Positions 1 through 4,607 of a stretch of 6,172 nt of DNA are shown here, one piece after another. Positions within the stretch are counted from its first letter, which is position 1. Each line of letters begins with the position of its first letter. The DNA lies in assembly GCA_022566435.1 (NCBI GenBank), contig JADFIX010000042.1:5265-11436 (forward strand). Direction: 5' to 3'. Origin of the DNA: Planctomycetota bacterium (lineage in GTDB: Bacteria > Planctomycetota > Phycisphaerae > UBA1845). Position numbers and translations under genes: made by a program. Below the pieces are notes generated by a model. That model worked only from the letters and a program-made list of their open reading frames with translations, was not told the DNA's origin and ran no database searches.

Positions 1-91
1 CAACCCCTGATTCGAGGAGCCGTATGCATAAGAACATGCACGTACGGATCTATGGGAGCCGTGGGGGAGCAATCCCCCATGGCCACCCGGC
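1..91 (+). mobile_element. Group II intron, 3' end (domains V and VI)
   Basis: This is the 3' terminus of a group II self-splicing intron; its body and any maturase gene lie left of the window. Domain V is the 34-nt hairpin at 17-50, opening with the hallmark GAGCCGTA and closing with TACGGATC. The lower stem is 8 positions (17-24 with 43-50), the 2-nt bulge is C41-G42, the upper stem is 25-29 with 36-40, and the loop is AGAA. Domain VI is the hairpin 54-88 with a GGGGG/CCCCC stem around an AGCAAT loop and a bulged-A candidate at A85, followed by ACCCGGC, close to the usual ACCCGAY end. From the branch A, the intron should end near 91-92. Two oddities: G19 faces A48 where a G-U wobble is usual, and the domain V loop is AGAA rather than GAAA, so splicing may be weakened. 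The identification is firm; the exact 3' splice site is inferred. Confidence 0.82.
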
Positions 92-244
92 CAGGGCAAC
101 GCCAATGGGAATGGGGACATCTCGAGCGACCAGCCCTACAAGGACTGGCCTGAACCGCCTTCGGCGGGAATGCCCGTGAACGGGCATGTTGATCGGATCC
201 GTTCCGACCCGTCGCACGCCGACGAGGCAAATTCCACCAAATGA
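92..244 (+). pseudogene. Possible 3' exon of a gene split by the group II intron
   Basis: Starting exactly where the intron should end, one frame is open for 50 codons to TGA at 242-244. The other two frames stop sooner. The predicted tail begins QGNANGNGDISS, contains DQPYKDWPEPP and ends DEANSTK. It is hydrophilic, Gly/Asn/Asp-rich at first and has no recognised domain. There is no start codon with a Shine-Dalgarno, which fits a downstream exon rather than a free gene. The frame may be open by chance in GC-rich DNA, and many group II introns insert outside genes. The function is unknown. Confidence 0.25.
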
Positions 245-346
245 ACGGCAATCGAAGTCTCCCCGCCCTGAGAAGAATTTGCGTGTTAGTCGTACAGAGA
301 ATCCCGCCGAGGAAATGGAGCGCCCGCGACTAGACACGACAAATAG

Positions 347-375
347 TTGCAGTGGGCTCCGAATACGATTATGAA
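347..375 (+). promoter_or_regulatory. Weak sigma70-like promoter candidate
   Basis: TTGCAG (347-352) and TATGAA (370-375) are separated by 17 bp, about 60 bp upstream of the small membrane protein start at 438. Each box matches only part of the consensus (TTGACA/TATAAT), and planctomycete promoters are poorly defined, so this is only a candidate. Confidence 0.22.
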
Positions 376-424
376 GCAAGGCCACGGGCGGTGTGCTGGT
401 TCGGTCCGGTACGGCCTCGGCCTC

Positions 425-430
425 AGGAGG
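425..430 (+). promoter_or_regulatory. Ribosome binding site of the small membrane protein
   Basis: A perfect AGGAGG lies 7 nt before the ATG at 438. It decides the start: an upstream in-frame start at 393 has no such site and would add a non-hydrophobic, Ser/Gly-rich leader. Confidence 0.8.
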
Positions 431-437
431 ATCGCTT

Positions 438-665
438 ATGCTTGCAGGAGACGTTTTGCACTCAATTTTCGGTATGCCCCAGATCGCAATCATCATGGGG
501 TGCCTTATCCCGATCGTTAGCATCATCGCCAGTTTCTGGTGTAAGGCTCAGAACGTGCGGTCTGAGCACGAGTTGAAGCGATCGCTGGTAGACCGAGGGC
601 TGTCGGTGGACGAGATTGAGCGAATCATTGCTGTCCATTCGAAAGAACCACGCGATTCCGATTGA
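438..665 (+). CDS. Small single-pass membrane protein, unknown function
   Basis: A 75-residue protein whose start is set by the AGGAGG at 425-430. Residues ~12-34 (FGMPQIAIIMGCLIPIVSII and onward) form one strong transmembrane helix. A charged C-terminal tail follows, whose residues ~44-66 (HELKRSLVDRGLSVDEIERI) look like an amphipathic helix. The layout, a short N-terminus, one TM helix, then a 'LKxxLxxRGLSxxEIExII' helix, recalls small PspB-like or anti-sigma-associated membrane proteins in which a similar helix follows a TM segment. I do not recognise a named family with certainty. The tail is probably cytoplasmic. It stands alone: no same-strand gene follows within 300 bp, and the nearest upstream feature is the intron/exon remnant. 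Expression is likely, given the ribosome binding site; the function is unknown. Confidence 0.72.
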   Translation: MLAGDVLHSIFGMPQIAIIMGCLIPIVSIIASFWCKAQNVRSEHELKRSLVDRGLSVDEIERIIAVHSKEPRDSD

Positions 666-1163
666 TCGCCGGAAGTTTCCGTCGCAAGTCGAATCGTGGC
701 CGCCATCGAGGATATCTCCCTGACTAAATGGCGGCTGCTGCATTCCGTTCAGCGCCCCGGCGTGGGGGCGGCGGCGCAAATCGCCGGCACGCTCCTTATA
801 GCGTCACTAGATTCTTCCTGACGCTGGATCTATGTGCTCTGACACTGGATCTGACACGTTTTCCGTCCTTACGCCAAGCGAAGGCACCTCCGGATTCGGC
901 AACAGCCAAACCCGACCATCCCGTGCACCGAAAACGGCCCTTTTTGGAATTTCCAGCGACTTTTCCGCTTTTTCTTGGAAATTCACGGCGTGAGTCATTA
1001 CACTGGATGCCGAAGCCCGGCTGATTCGTTCGTGTCGATGACCAGGCTTCACGTCGTGCGAGCGTCCCGTGTCTTCGGTCGCGAAAGGGGAGGAAGCCGT
1101 ACATCGTCGAAAGTAGCTGCGCAAACTCCGGGCCGAGGAAGATCCAGCGGCAAAGGAGAGACC

Positions 1164-1229
1164 GTGACTCATCGTCGGCGAGTGACGCCGGTGGCGCTCG
1201 CCTTGACCGTTGGATCCAACAAGTTCTAG
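1164..1229 (+). other. Mini-ORF with ribosome binding site, signal-peptide-like
   Basis: A GTG at 1164 follows AAAGGAG (1152-1158) at a 5-nt spacing and opens a 21-residue frame reading V/M-THRRRVTPVALALTVGS, then NKF and a TAG stop. The Arg-rich start followed by a short hydrophobic stretch resembles the beginning of a signal peptide. It may be the remnant of a truncated exported protein, a leader peptide, or chance. Nothing after the stop continues it. Confidence 0.2.
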
Positions 1230-1326
1230 CCCTTGTGCCTGGAGTGCCTGGAGTGGGCTACGCGAAACGAGATGATCGTGGATTCCGTATGATTGATCGA
1301 GTAAATCGCATTTGACCTAAGAATCT

Positions 1327-1332
1327 GGAGGG
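1327..1332 (+). promoter_or_regulatory. Ribosome binding site of the secreted Cys-rich protein
   Basis: GGAGGG lies 7 nt before the ATG at 1340. That ATG directly opens a classic signal peptide, so it fixes the start and strand of this gene despite competing frames on both strands. Confidence 0.75.
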
Positions 1333-1339
1333 CGCGGTT

Positions 1340-1885
1340 ATGCAAAGCACATGCAGTTTGAATCGTTTCCTAAACGTTTTCCTGATCGTCGGCGCCGCGA
1401 TGGCGGCCGTCGTGCCTGCGGTTCGAGCCGTCCCCACCGAGACGCGGCATGCGCCGCAACGCGTCAGACTTCCATCGTCCGGCCAGAGGGCGACGGACGG
1501 CGACAACCGCGGAGGCGATCAAGGCGGTTGCTGCCAAGGCGTGTCATGTACGGTGGAGACGGAACCGGATTGCACCGATCTCGGCGGCATGTGGCTCGGC
1601 TTGGCGACCGACTGCACACCCAACTGCTGCCCGGTGGTAAACCCGACGGGCTCGGATTGTGTCTGCGCGACGTCGACCTGCGTGGAGGTTGCACTGACTT
1701 GCATAGGCGGCGCCGATGACGGTTCGACCTGCTCCACGAACGCCTCGCTGTGCATCGTCAACACCTCGTCGCGCGTGGCCGGGATGGGTTCGGCGAAATC
1801 CGGCAGGGCGTCGAGCGCCTCCAGCAACTCCACCAACATCACCAACCGCACCGGGCTAAACGGATGCGCCGGGCCGAAGTTGTAA
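1340..1885 (+). CDS. Secreted Cys-rich protein, 3' part replaced (chimeric)
   Basis: The 181-codon frame begins with a signal peptide (residues 1-30, basic N9-R10 region then a hydrophobic core, likely cut after AVRA). A Gly/Arg/Asp-rich linker (31-63) and a Cys-rich region with 13 Cys between 64 and 138 follow. The module CCQGVSC…DCTDLGGMWLG…CTPNCCP (64-98) resembles the exported 'CC-x-DG-x-C…C-x-x-LGG-x-W-x-G' modules I associate with planctomycete secretomes; the Cys are probably disulfide-bonded. From about residue 127 (near 1720) to the stop, the DNA is antisense to the N-terminal coding region of an acuC-like gene. The Ser/Asn-rich tail 139-181 is therefore probably not the native C-terminus. 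The original gene was likely longer and lost its 3' end at this junction. The exported location is well supported; the biochemical role is unknown. Confidence 0.62.
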   Translation: MQSTCSLNRFLNVFLIVGAAMAAVVPAVRAVPTETRHAPQRVRLPSSGQRATDGDNRGGDQGGCCQGVSCTVETEPDCTDLGGMWLGLATDCTPNCCPVVNPTGSDCVCATSTCVEVALTCIGGADDGSTCSTNASLCIVNTSSRVAGMGSAKSGRASSASSNSTNITNRTGLNGCAGPKL

Positions 1886-1923
1886 GTCTGGTAATTCGGG
1901 TGATAGACGATTGCATGGGCCAT
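1723..1923 (-). pseudogene. acuC: AcuC-like histone deacetylase family protein, N-terminal fragment
   Basis: Reading leftward from ATG 1921-1923, the first ~67 residues match the N-terminus of AcuC-type class I HDAC-fold deacetylases. Seen in order: YHPNYQTYNFGPAHPFSPVR (residues 8-26), VELLEALDAL, and DEVLTMHSEAFVEQVE (52-67). In the family these are the opening strand and the region before the first catalytic loops. The His-His, Asp and Tyr of the zinc active site come later and are absent. Past ~1720 the frame stays open to 1519, but it is only the antisense of the secreted Cys-rich gene and reads Ser/Thr/Pro/Gln-rich. A full protein would be over 300 residues, so this fragment should be inactive. 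AcuC removes acyl groups from proteins such as acetyl-CoA synthetase. No clear Shine-Dalgarno is seen. Lying after nadC, it may have been the last gene of the minus-strand run. Confidence 0.7.
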
Positions 1924-1952
1924 GGTGCTGAGGCGAAGGTTTGCTCTTTAAT

Positions 1953-2028
1953 GTGCTTCGTGCTGCGTACGGCGTGCTTCGTATTGCGTACTGCGTATTA
2001 ACAGACACCCATACGCAGTACGCAATAC
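1953..2028. repeat. Heptad array with 18-bp perfect inverted repeat
   Basis: On +, six consecutive heptads of the form GTxxxxC run 1953-1994: GTGCTTC, GTGCTGC, GTACGGC, GTGCTTC, GTATTGC, GTACTGC, then partial GTATTAA. After a 12-nt spacer (1999-2010) the last two and a half units return inverted: GTATTGCGTACTGCGTAT (1981-1998) pairs perfectly with 2011-2028. It lies between the nadC stop (2038) and the acuC start (1923). In nadC RNA it forms a strong 18-bp stem 9 nt after the stop. It could end transcription or protect the 3' end, but there is no T-tract, so a classical terminator is not shown. Confidence 0.85.
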
Positions 2029-2037
2029 GGACTGTGC

Positions 2038-2967
2038 TTATGTCAACTCGATCTTCAACGAAAGATCCAGCGCCTTCACCGAATGCGTCAGCGCGCCGCA
2101 GGAGATGTACGTGACGCCGGTGGCGGCGATGGCCGGGACGGTGGCGAGCGTGACGTTGCCCGAGGCCTCGGTGGCAATCCGCCCATCGACGAGGGCGACG
2201 GCTTCTTGCAGCAACGACGTGTCGATGGCGCCGTCGGGCTGCACCGTCACCATGTTGTCGAGCAAGATCACCTCCACGCCGCCGGTTTCCATCACCGCCT
2301 GCACCTCGTCGAGCGTCTGCGTCTCGATCTCGATGGAAAGGGGGGCGTCCCCGTTCTGGCGATACCGCTGCGCCGCCTCGATGGCCGCGCGCACCCCGCC
2401 GACGGCCGCGATGTGGTTGTCCTTGATCAAAATCATGTCGTAGAGGCCGAGGCGGTGGTTCTCGCCGCCGCCGAGCCGGACGGCCCACTTGTCCAACAGG
2501 CGAAGCCCCGGCGCCGTTTTGCGCGTATCGAGGATCCGGGCCGGATGCGGGCGGGCCGCCTCCACCATCCGGCGCGTGACCGTGGCGATCCCGCTCATGC
2601 GCTGCAAGACGTTGAGCGCCAGCCGCTCCGCCGTCAGGATGCCGCGTGCCCGGCCCCGCACCGCGCCGAAGGCGCCGCCGCCCGCGATGGTGTCGCCGTC
2701 CGCCTTCGTCCAGGCCGTCTCCAGGGTCTCGTCTAGAGCGGCGAAGACGCGGTCGGCCACCAGGAGCCCGGCCAGCACGCCGTCTTCCTTCGCCAGAAAA
2801 TGCGCCTCAGCCTGTGTTTCCGGCGGGACGGTCGCCCGCGTCGTCACGTCGCCCGTGCCTACGTCTTCGGCGAGCGCCCGGTCGATGAGGGCGTCGAGGG
2901 CGTCGAGCGTGAGGTAGCGAGGGAGGCGGGCCACTTGTAGCATGGAGATGTTGGTTGAAGAGATCAC
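2038..2967 (-). CDS. nadC: Nicotinate-nucleotide pyrophosphorylase (quinolinate phosphoribosyltransferase)
   Basis: Cytoplasmic enzyme of de novo NAD synthesis: quinolinate + PRPP gives nicotinate mononucleotide + CO2 + PPi. At 309 residues it is slightly longer than the usual ~280-300. Family signatures run in order: ALAEDVGTGDVTT (31-43), the dimer/substrate segment ERLALNVLQRMSGIAT (114-129), DTRKTAPGLR (147-156), and KWAVRLGGGENHRLGLYDMI (160-179) followed by LIKDNH. Then come EIET (213-216), LLDNM (235-239), EASGN (267-271) and the phosphate-binding SCGALTHS (289-296). The conserved Arg, Lys and His for PRPP and quinolinate are all present, so it should be active. The start is GTG at 2965-2967, chosen for the AAGGAG 4 nt upstream; an internal ATG at 2941-2943 has no ribosome binding site and would still leave a full domain. 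It follows the ybgC-like gene by 45 bp, and a strong hairpin follows its stop. No nadA or nadB is in view. Confidence 0.96.
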   Translation of the reverse strand: MISSTNISMLQVARLPRYLTLDALDALIDRALAEDVGTGDVTTRATVPPETQAEAHFLAKEDGVLAGLLVADRVFAALDETLETAWTKADGDTIAGGGAFGAVRGRARGILTAERLALNVLQRMSGIATVTRRMVEAARPHPARILDTRKTAPGLRLLDKWAVRLGGGENHRLGLYDMILIKDNHIAAVGGVRAAIEAAQRYRQNGDAPLSIEIETQTLDEVQAVMETGGVEVILLDNMVTVQPDGAIDTSLLQEAVALVDGRIATEASGNVTLATVPAIAATGVTYISCGALTHSVKALDLSLKIELT

Positions 2968-2971
2968 GGTA

Positions 2972-2977
2972 CTCCTT
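2972..2977 (-). promoter_or_regulatory. Ribosome binding site of nadC
   Basis: On the minus strand AAGGAG precedes the GTG (2965-2967) by 4 nt. The spacing is short, but it is the only good Shine-Dalgarno near either candidate start and favours GTG over the ATG at 2943. Confidence 0.6.
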
Positions 2978-2995
2978 GATAGGGACCTCGCATTA

Positions 2996-3014
2996 AAATT
3001 CGAATTTCGAATTT
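2996..3014. repeat. Short heptad pair / palindrome between ybgC-like gene and nadC
   Basis: Two perfect tandem copies of TTCGAAT (2999-3005 and 3006-3012) form an AT-rich block; AAATTCGAATTT (2996-3007) is a perfect 12-bp palindrome. The block overlaps the TAA stop (3013-3015) of the thioesterase gene and lies ~30 bp before nadC. Its 7-bp period matches the other junction repeats here, though it is much shorter. Confidence 0.6.
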
Positions 3015-3442
3015 ACTCCTCCACTTTTTGCCCGTTGAGGGCGCGTTCGAAGACGGCCCGCACCGGGGGCGGCGCGGCGATGGGACGATTGCGCGTGCGG
3101 TCGAAAAAGCAGAGCGTGGTGTGGCCGGTGACCAGGAGCGTCGGGTCGTCGGCGCGGCGGACTTCATAGTCGAGGCGCACGCGCACGCGGGGCGTCTCGG
3201 CGAAGCAGGCGGTGATCTCCAGCACGTCGTCGTAGCGGGCCGGCTGTTTGTATTCGATGGCCAGGTCGATCACCGGCATGATGATCTCCTGGGCTTCCAA
3301 CGTTTTATTAGGCCAGCCCCATCGCGCGCAGGGCCTCGGTCCGCGTGGCTTCGAAATAATCGAGATAATGCGTGTGATAGACGACGCCCATCGGGTCGCA
3401 TTCCCGATAGCGCACCCGATGCCGGTAGGTGTAGCAATACAT
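3013..3442 (-). pseudogene. ybgC: YbgC-like acyl-CoA thioesterase (hotdog fold), +1 frameshifted
   Basis: YbgC/4-hydroxybenzoyl-CoA thioesterase family proteins hydrolyse acyl-CoA thioesters in the cytoplasm. The first frame (ATG 3440-3442) gives 44 residues with the family motif [20 protein letters not shown] (9-28), including the catalytic Asp (D16) and [15 protein letters not shown], then stops at TAA 3308-3310. The second frame resumes at once with KTLEAQEIIMPVIDLAIEY, PARYDDVLEI and RVRVRLDYEV, and ends at 3013. Removing one A from the minus-strand TAATAAAA gives TAT AAA (Tyr-Lys), which restores a continuous 142-residue protein of normal family length. The span is 430 nt, one over a multiple of three. 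Every expected motif survives, so this is either a very recent mutation or a one-base sequence error. An alternative ATG at 3485-3487 would overlap the accA stop and read through the repeat. The gene lies between accA and nadC on the same strand. Confidence 0.85.
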
Positions 3443-3452
3443 GCGGCTTCTA

Positions 3453-3489
3453 ATGGTGAATGGTGAATGATCTTTCTCATTCACCATTA
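3453..3489. repeat. Heptad array ATGGTGA with inverted copy at the accA stop
   Basis: Two tandem ATGGTGA heptads (3453-3459, 3460-3466) plus a partial unit are followed by a 6-nt spacer and an inverted copy. AATGGTGAATGA (3459-3470) pairs perfectly with TCATTCACCATT (3477-3488). The same right arm can pair instead with TAATGGTGAATG (3451-3462), so two stems compete. The right arm encodes the last residues and TGA stop of accA (Ser-Asn-Gly-Glu-stop); the left arm is the leader of the thioesterase gene. Confidence 0.8.
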
Positions 3490-4511
3490 GAAATCGTCTG
3501 GGCCACGCCGTCGACGCCGAGCTCTTCATAGATGCCCATCTGGTCGAATTTGTGGAGTCGAGCGTCGAGGAGGTCGGGTGTCGAGAGGGTGTCGAGTTCG
3601 TCGAGTGTCGCGGCAATGGCTTCGCCGACGGCCTTGAAGGTTACCTGGGGATCGCGATGGGCGCCGCCGATGGGCTCGGTGACGATGGTGTCGATGACGC
3701 CGACTTTGATGAGGTCGTCGGCGGTGAGTTTGAGCGCCCGCGCGGCCTCTTCCTTGTAATCCCATGAGTGCCACAGGATGGAGGAACAGCTCTCGGGCGC
3801 AATCACCGAATACCAGGCGTTTTCGAGCATCAGCATGCGGTCGCCCACGCCGATGCCGAGCGCGCCGCCCGAGGCGCCCTCGCCGATGATGACGACGATG
3901 ATGGGGACCGGCAACCGGGCCATCTCGAAGAGGTTGCGCGCGATGGCCTCGGCCTGCCCGCGCTCTTCGGCTTCCATGCCCGGATAGGCCCCCGGCGTGT
4001 CGAGCAAGGTGATGACGGGCTTGTTGAACTTGGCCGCCAGCTTCATCAGGCGAAGGGCTTTGCGGTAGCCCTCCGGGTTGGGCATCCCGAACCGGCGATA
4101 CTTGCGGCTTTTCGTGTCGCGTCCTTTCTGATGACCGAGCACCAGCACGGTGCGGTTGTCAGAGCCGTAGCGCTCGCCCTGGAACGTGGCAAATCCCCCG
4201 ACGACGGCCGGGTCGTCGCCGAAGGCGCGGTCGCCACGCATTTCGACGAAGCCGTCGGTGAGCGCCTCGATGTAATCGAGCGTGTAGGGACGCAGGGGAT
4301 GGCGGGCAATCTGCACGCGCTGCCACCGCGTCAGGTTGCGGTAGATCGACGCGCGCAGCTCCTCCACGCGCGCTTCGAGAGCCCCGATCTCCTTAGAGAG
4401 ATCGACGTCGGGCCGGCCTGTATCGACGGCGCGCATCTCGTCGAGTTTCTGCTCGAGTTCGACCAGCGGTTTCTCGAAGTCCAACAAGTATTTCGAAGCG
4501 GAAGGGGCCAT
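3477..4511 (-). CDS. accA: Acetyl-CoA carboxylase carboxyltransferase subunit alpha
   Basis: AccA pairs with AccD as an alpha2beta2 carboxyltransferase that moves the carboxyl group from carboxybiotin on AccB to acetyl-CoA. The product is malonyl-CoA for fatty acid synthesis, made in the cytoplasm. The 344-residue protein (E. coli ~319) has the AccA N-terminal helical region ([17 protein letters not shown] 10-26, then a coiled stretch 38-57). Next come [19 protein letters not shown] (63-81), GHQKGRDTK (126-134), [16 protein letters not shown] (141-156) and the core DTPGAYPG (171-178). The crotonase-fold oxyanion loop [13 protein letters not shown] (209-221) and [12 protein letters not shown] (236-247) follow. 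All are intact. The start is ATG 4509-4511, which gives the usual N-terminus; upstream in-frame starts would translate the heptad repeat (VVCCQL…[12 protein letters not shown]). No real Shine-Dalgarno is seen because the repeat abuts the ATG. The stop codon lies inside another repeat. No accD is in view. Confidence 0.96.
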   Translation of the reverse strand: MAPSASKYLLDFEKPLVELEQKLDEMRAVDTGRPDVDLSKEIGALEARVEELRASIYRNLTRWQRVQIARHPLRPYTLDYIEALTDGFVEMRGDRAFGDDPAVVGGFATFQGERYGSDNRTVLVLGHQKGRDTKSRKYRRFGMPNPEGYRKALRLMKLAAKFNKPVITLLDTPGAYPGMEAEERGQAEAIARNLFEMARLPVPIIVVIIGEGASGGALGIGVGDRMLMLENAWYSVIAPESCSSILWHSWDYKEEAARALKLTADDLIKVGVIDTIVTEPIGGAHRDPQVTFKAVGEAIAATLDELDTLSTPDLLDARLHKFDQMGIYEELGVDGVAQTISNGE

Positions 4512-4512
4512 G

Positions 4513-4602
4513 TTGTCCGTGGTCCGTGGTCCGTCGTTCGTGGTCCGTTGTTTATTGACTCCGATCAAGAAAATCAACAACTGACAACAGACCACTGACA
4601 AC
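4513..4602. repeat. Heptad arrays flanking the accA leader, imperfect inverted
   Basis: On +, heptads TTGTCCG, TGGTCCG, TGGTCCG, TCGTTCG, TGGTCCG, TTGTTTA run 4513-4554. After ~20 bp a second array, CAACAAC, TGACAAC, AGACCAC, TGACAAC, runs 4575-4602. Outer segments are near-inverted: GTTGTCCGTGGTC (4512-4524) against GACCACTGACAAC (4590-4602), 12 of 13 pairing. The block fills almost the whole gap between the stop of the glycosyltransferase fusion (4608) and the accA ATG (4511). In the mRNA the stem would end right at the accA start codon, so it may limit or regulate accA translation. Confidence 0.82.
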
Positions 4603-4607
4603 GGGCA

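Larger units (their letters stand above)
666..1339. other. Gene-poor stretch of about 670 bp
   Basis: I find no convincing gene here. Open frames on both strands are Arg/Ser/Pro-rich shadows without ribosome binding sites. Visible structure includes a spaced near-repeat (GACGCTGGATCT at 820-831, GACACTGGATCT at 841-852) and a 9-bp inverted repeat (GAATTTCCA 947-955, TGGAAATTC 976-984). There is also a 21-residue frame at 1164-1229 with its own ribosome binding site, and a tandem TGCCTGGAG pair near 1237-1255. The right end presumably holds the promoter of the secreted protein at 1340, but no clear -35/-10 pair is seen. Confidence 0.5.

Noticed and set aside
947..984. Rho-independent terminator from the 9-bp inverted repeat
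   Set aside because: The stem is AT-rich with a 20-nt loop, no T-tract follows on +, and no gene ends beside it.
796..1172. Minus-strand open frames in the 670-bp gap as genes
   Set aside because: They are Arg/Ser-rich, overlap each other in different frames, lack ribosome binding sites and show no domain.
1519..1722. C-terminal half of the acuC frame as a real domain
   Set aside because: It is the antisense of the signal-peptide-bearing Cys-rich gene, and its Ser/Thr/Gln/Pro-rich sequence has no HDAC motifs.
1953..2028. CRISPR-like array
   Set aside because: Units are 7 bp with no spacers, far below CRISPR repeat length, and no cas genes are nearby.
2083..2736. Long + strand open frame (217 codons) opposite nadC
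   Set aside because: It is antisense to a complete nadC with all family motifs; its composition (Arg/Gly/Asp/His-rich) is typical of a shadow frame.
3308..3310. Programmed +1 frameshift in the thioesterase gene
   Set aside because: No Shine-Dalgarno-like stimulator or slippery CUU-type codon precedes the TAA, and a simple one-base insertion explains it better.
3768..4598. Long + strand open frame (276 codons) opposite accA
   Set aside because: It is antisense to unmistakable accA, has no ribosome binding site or recognisable domain, and is open because of high GC third positions.
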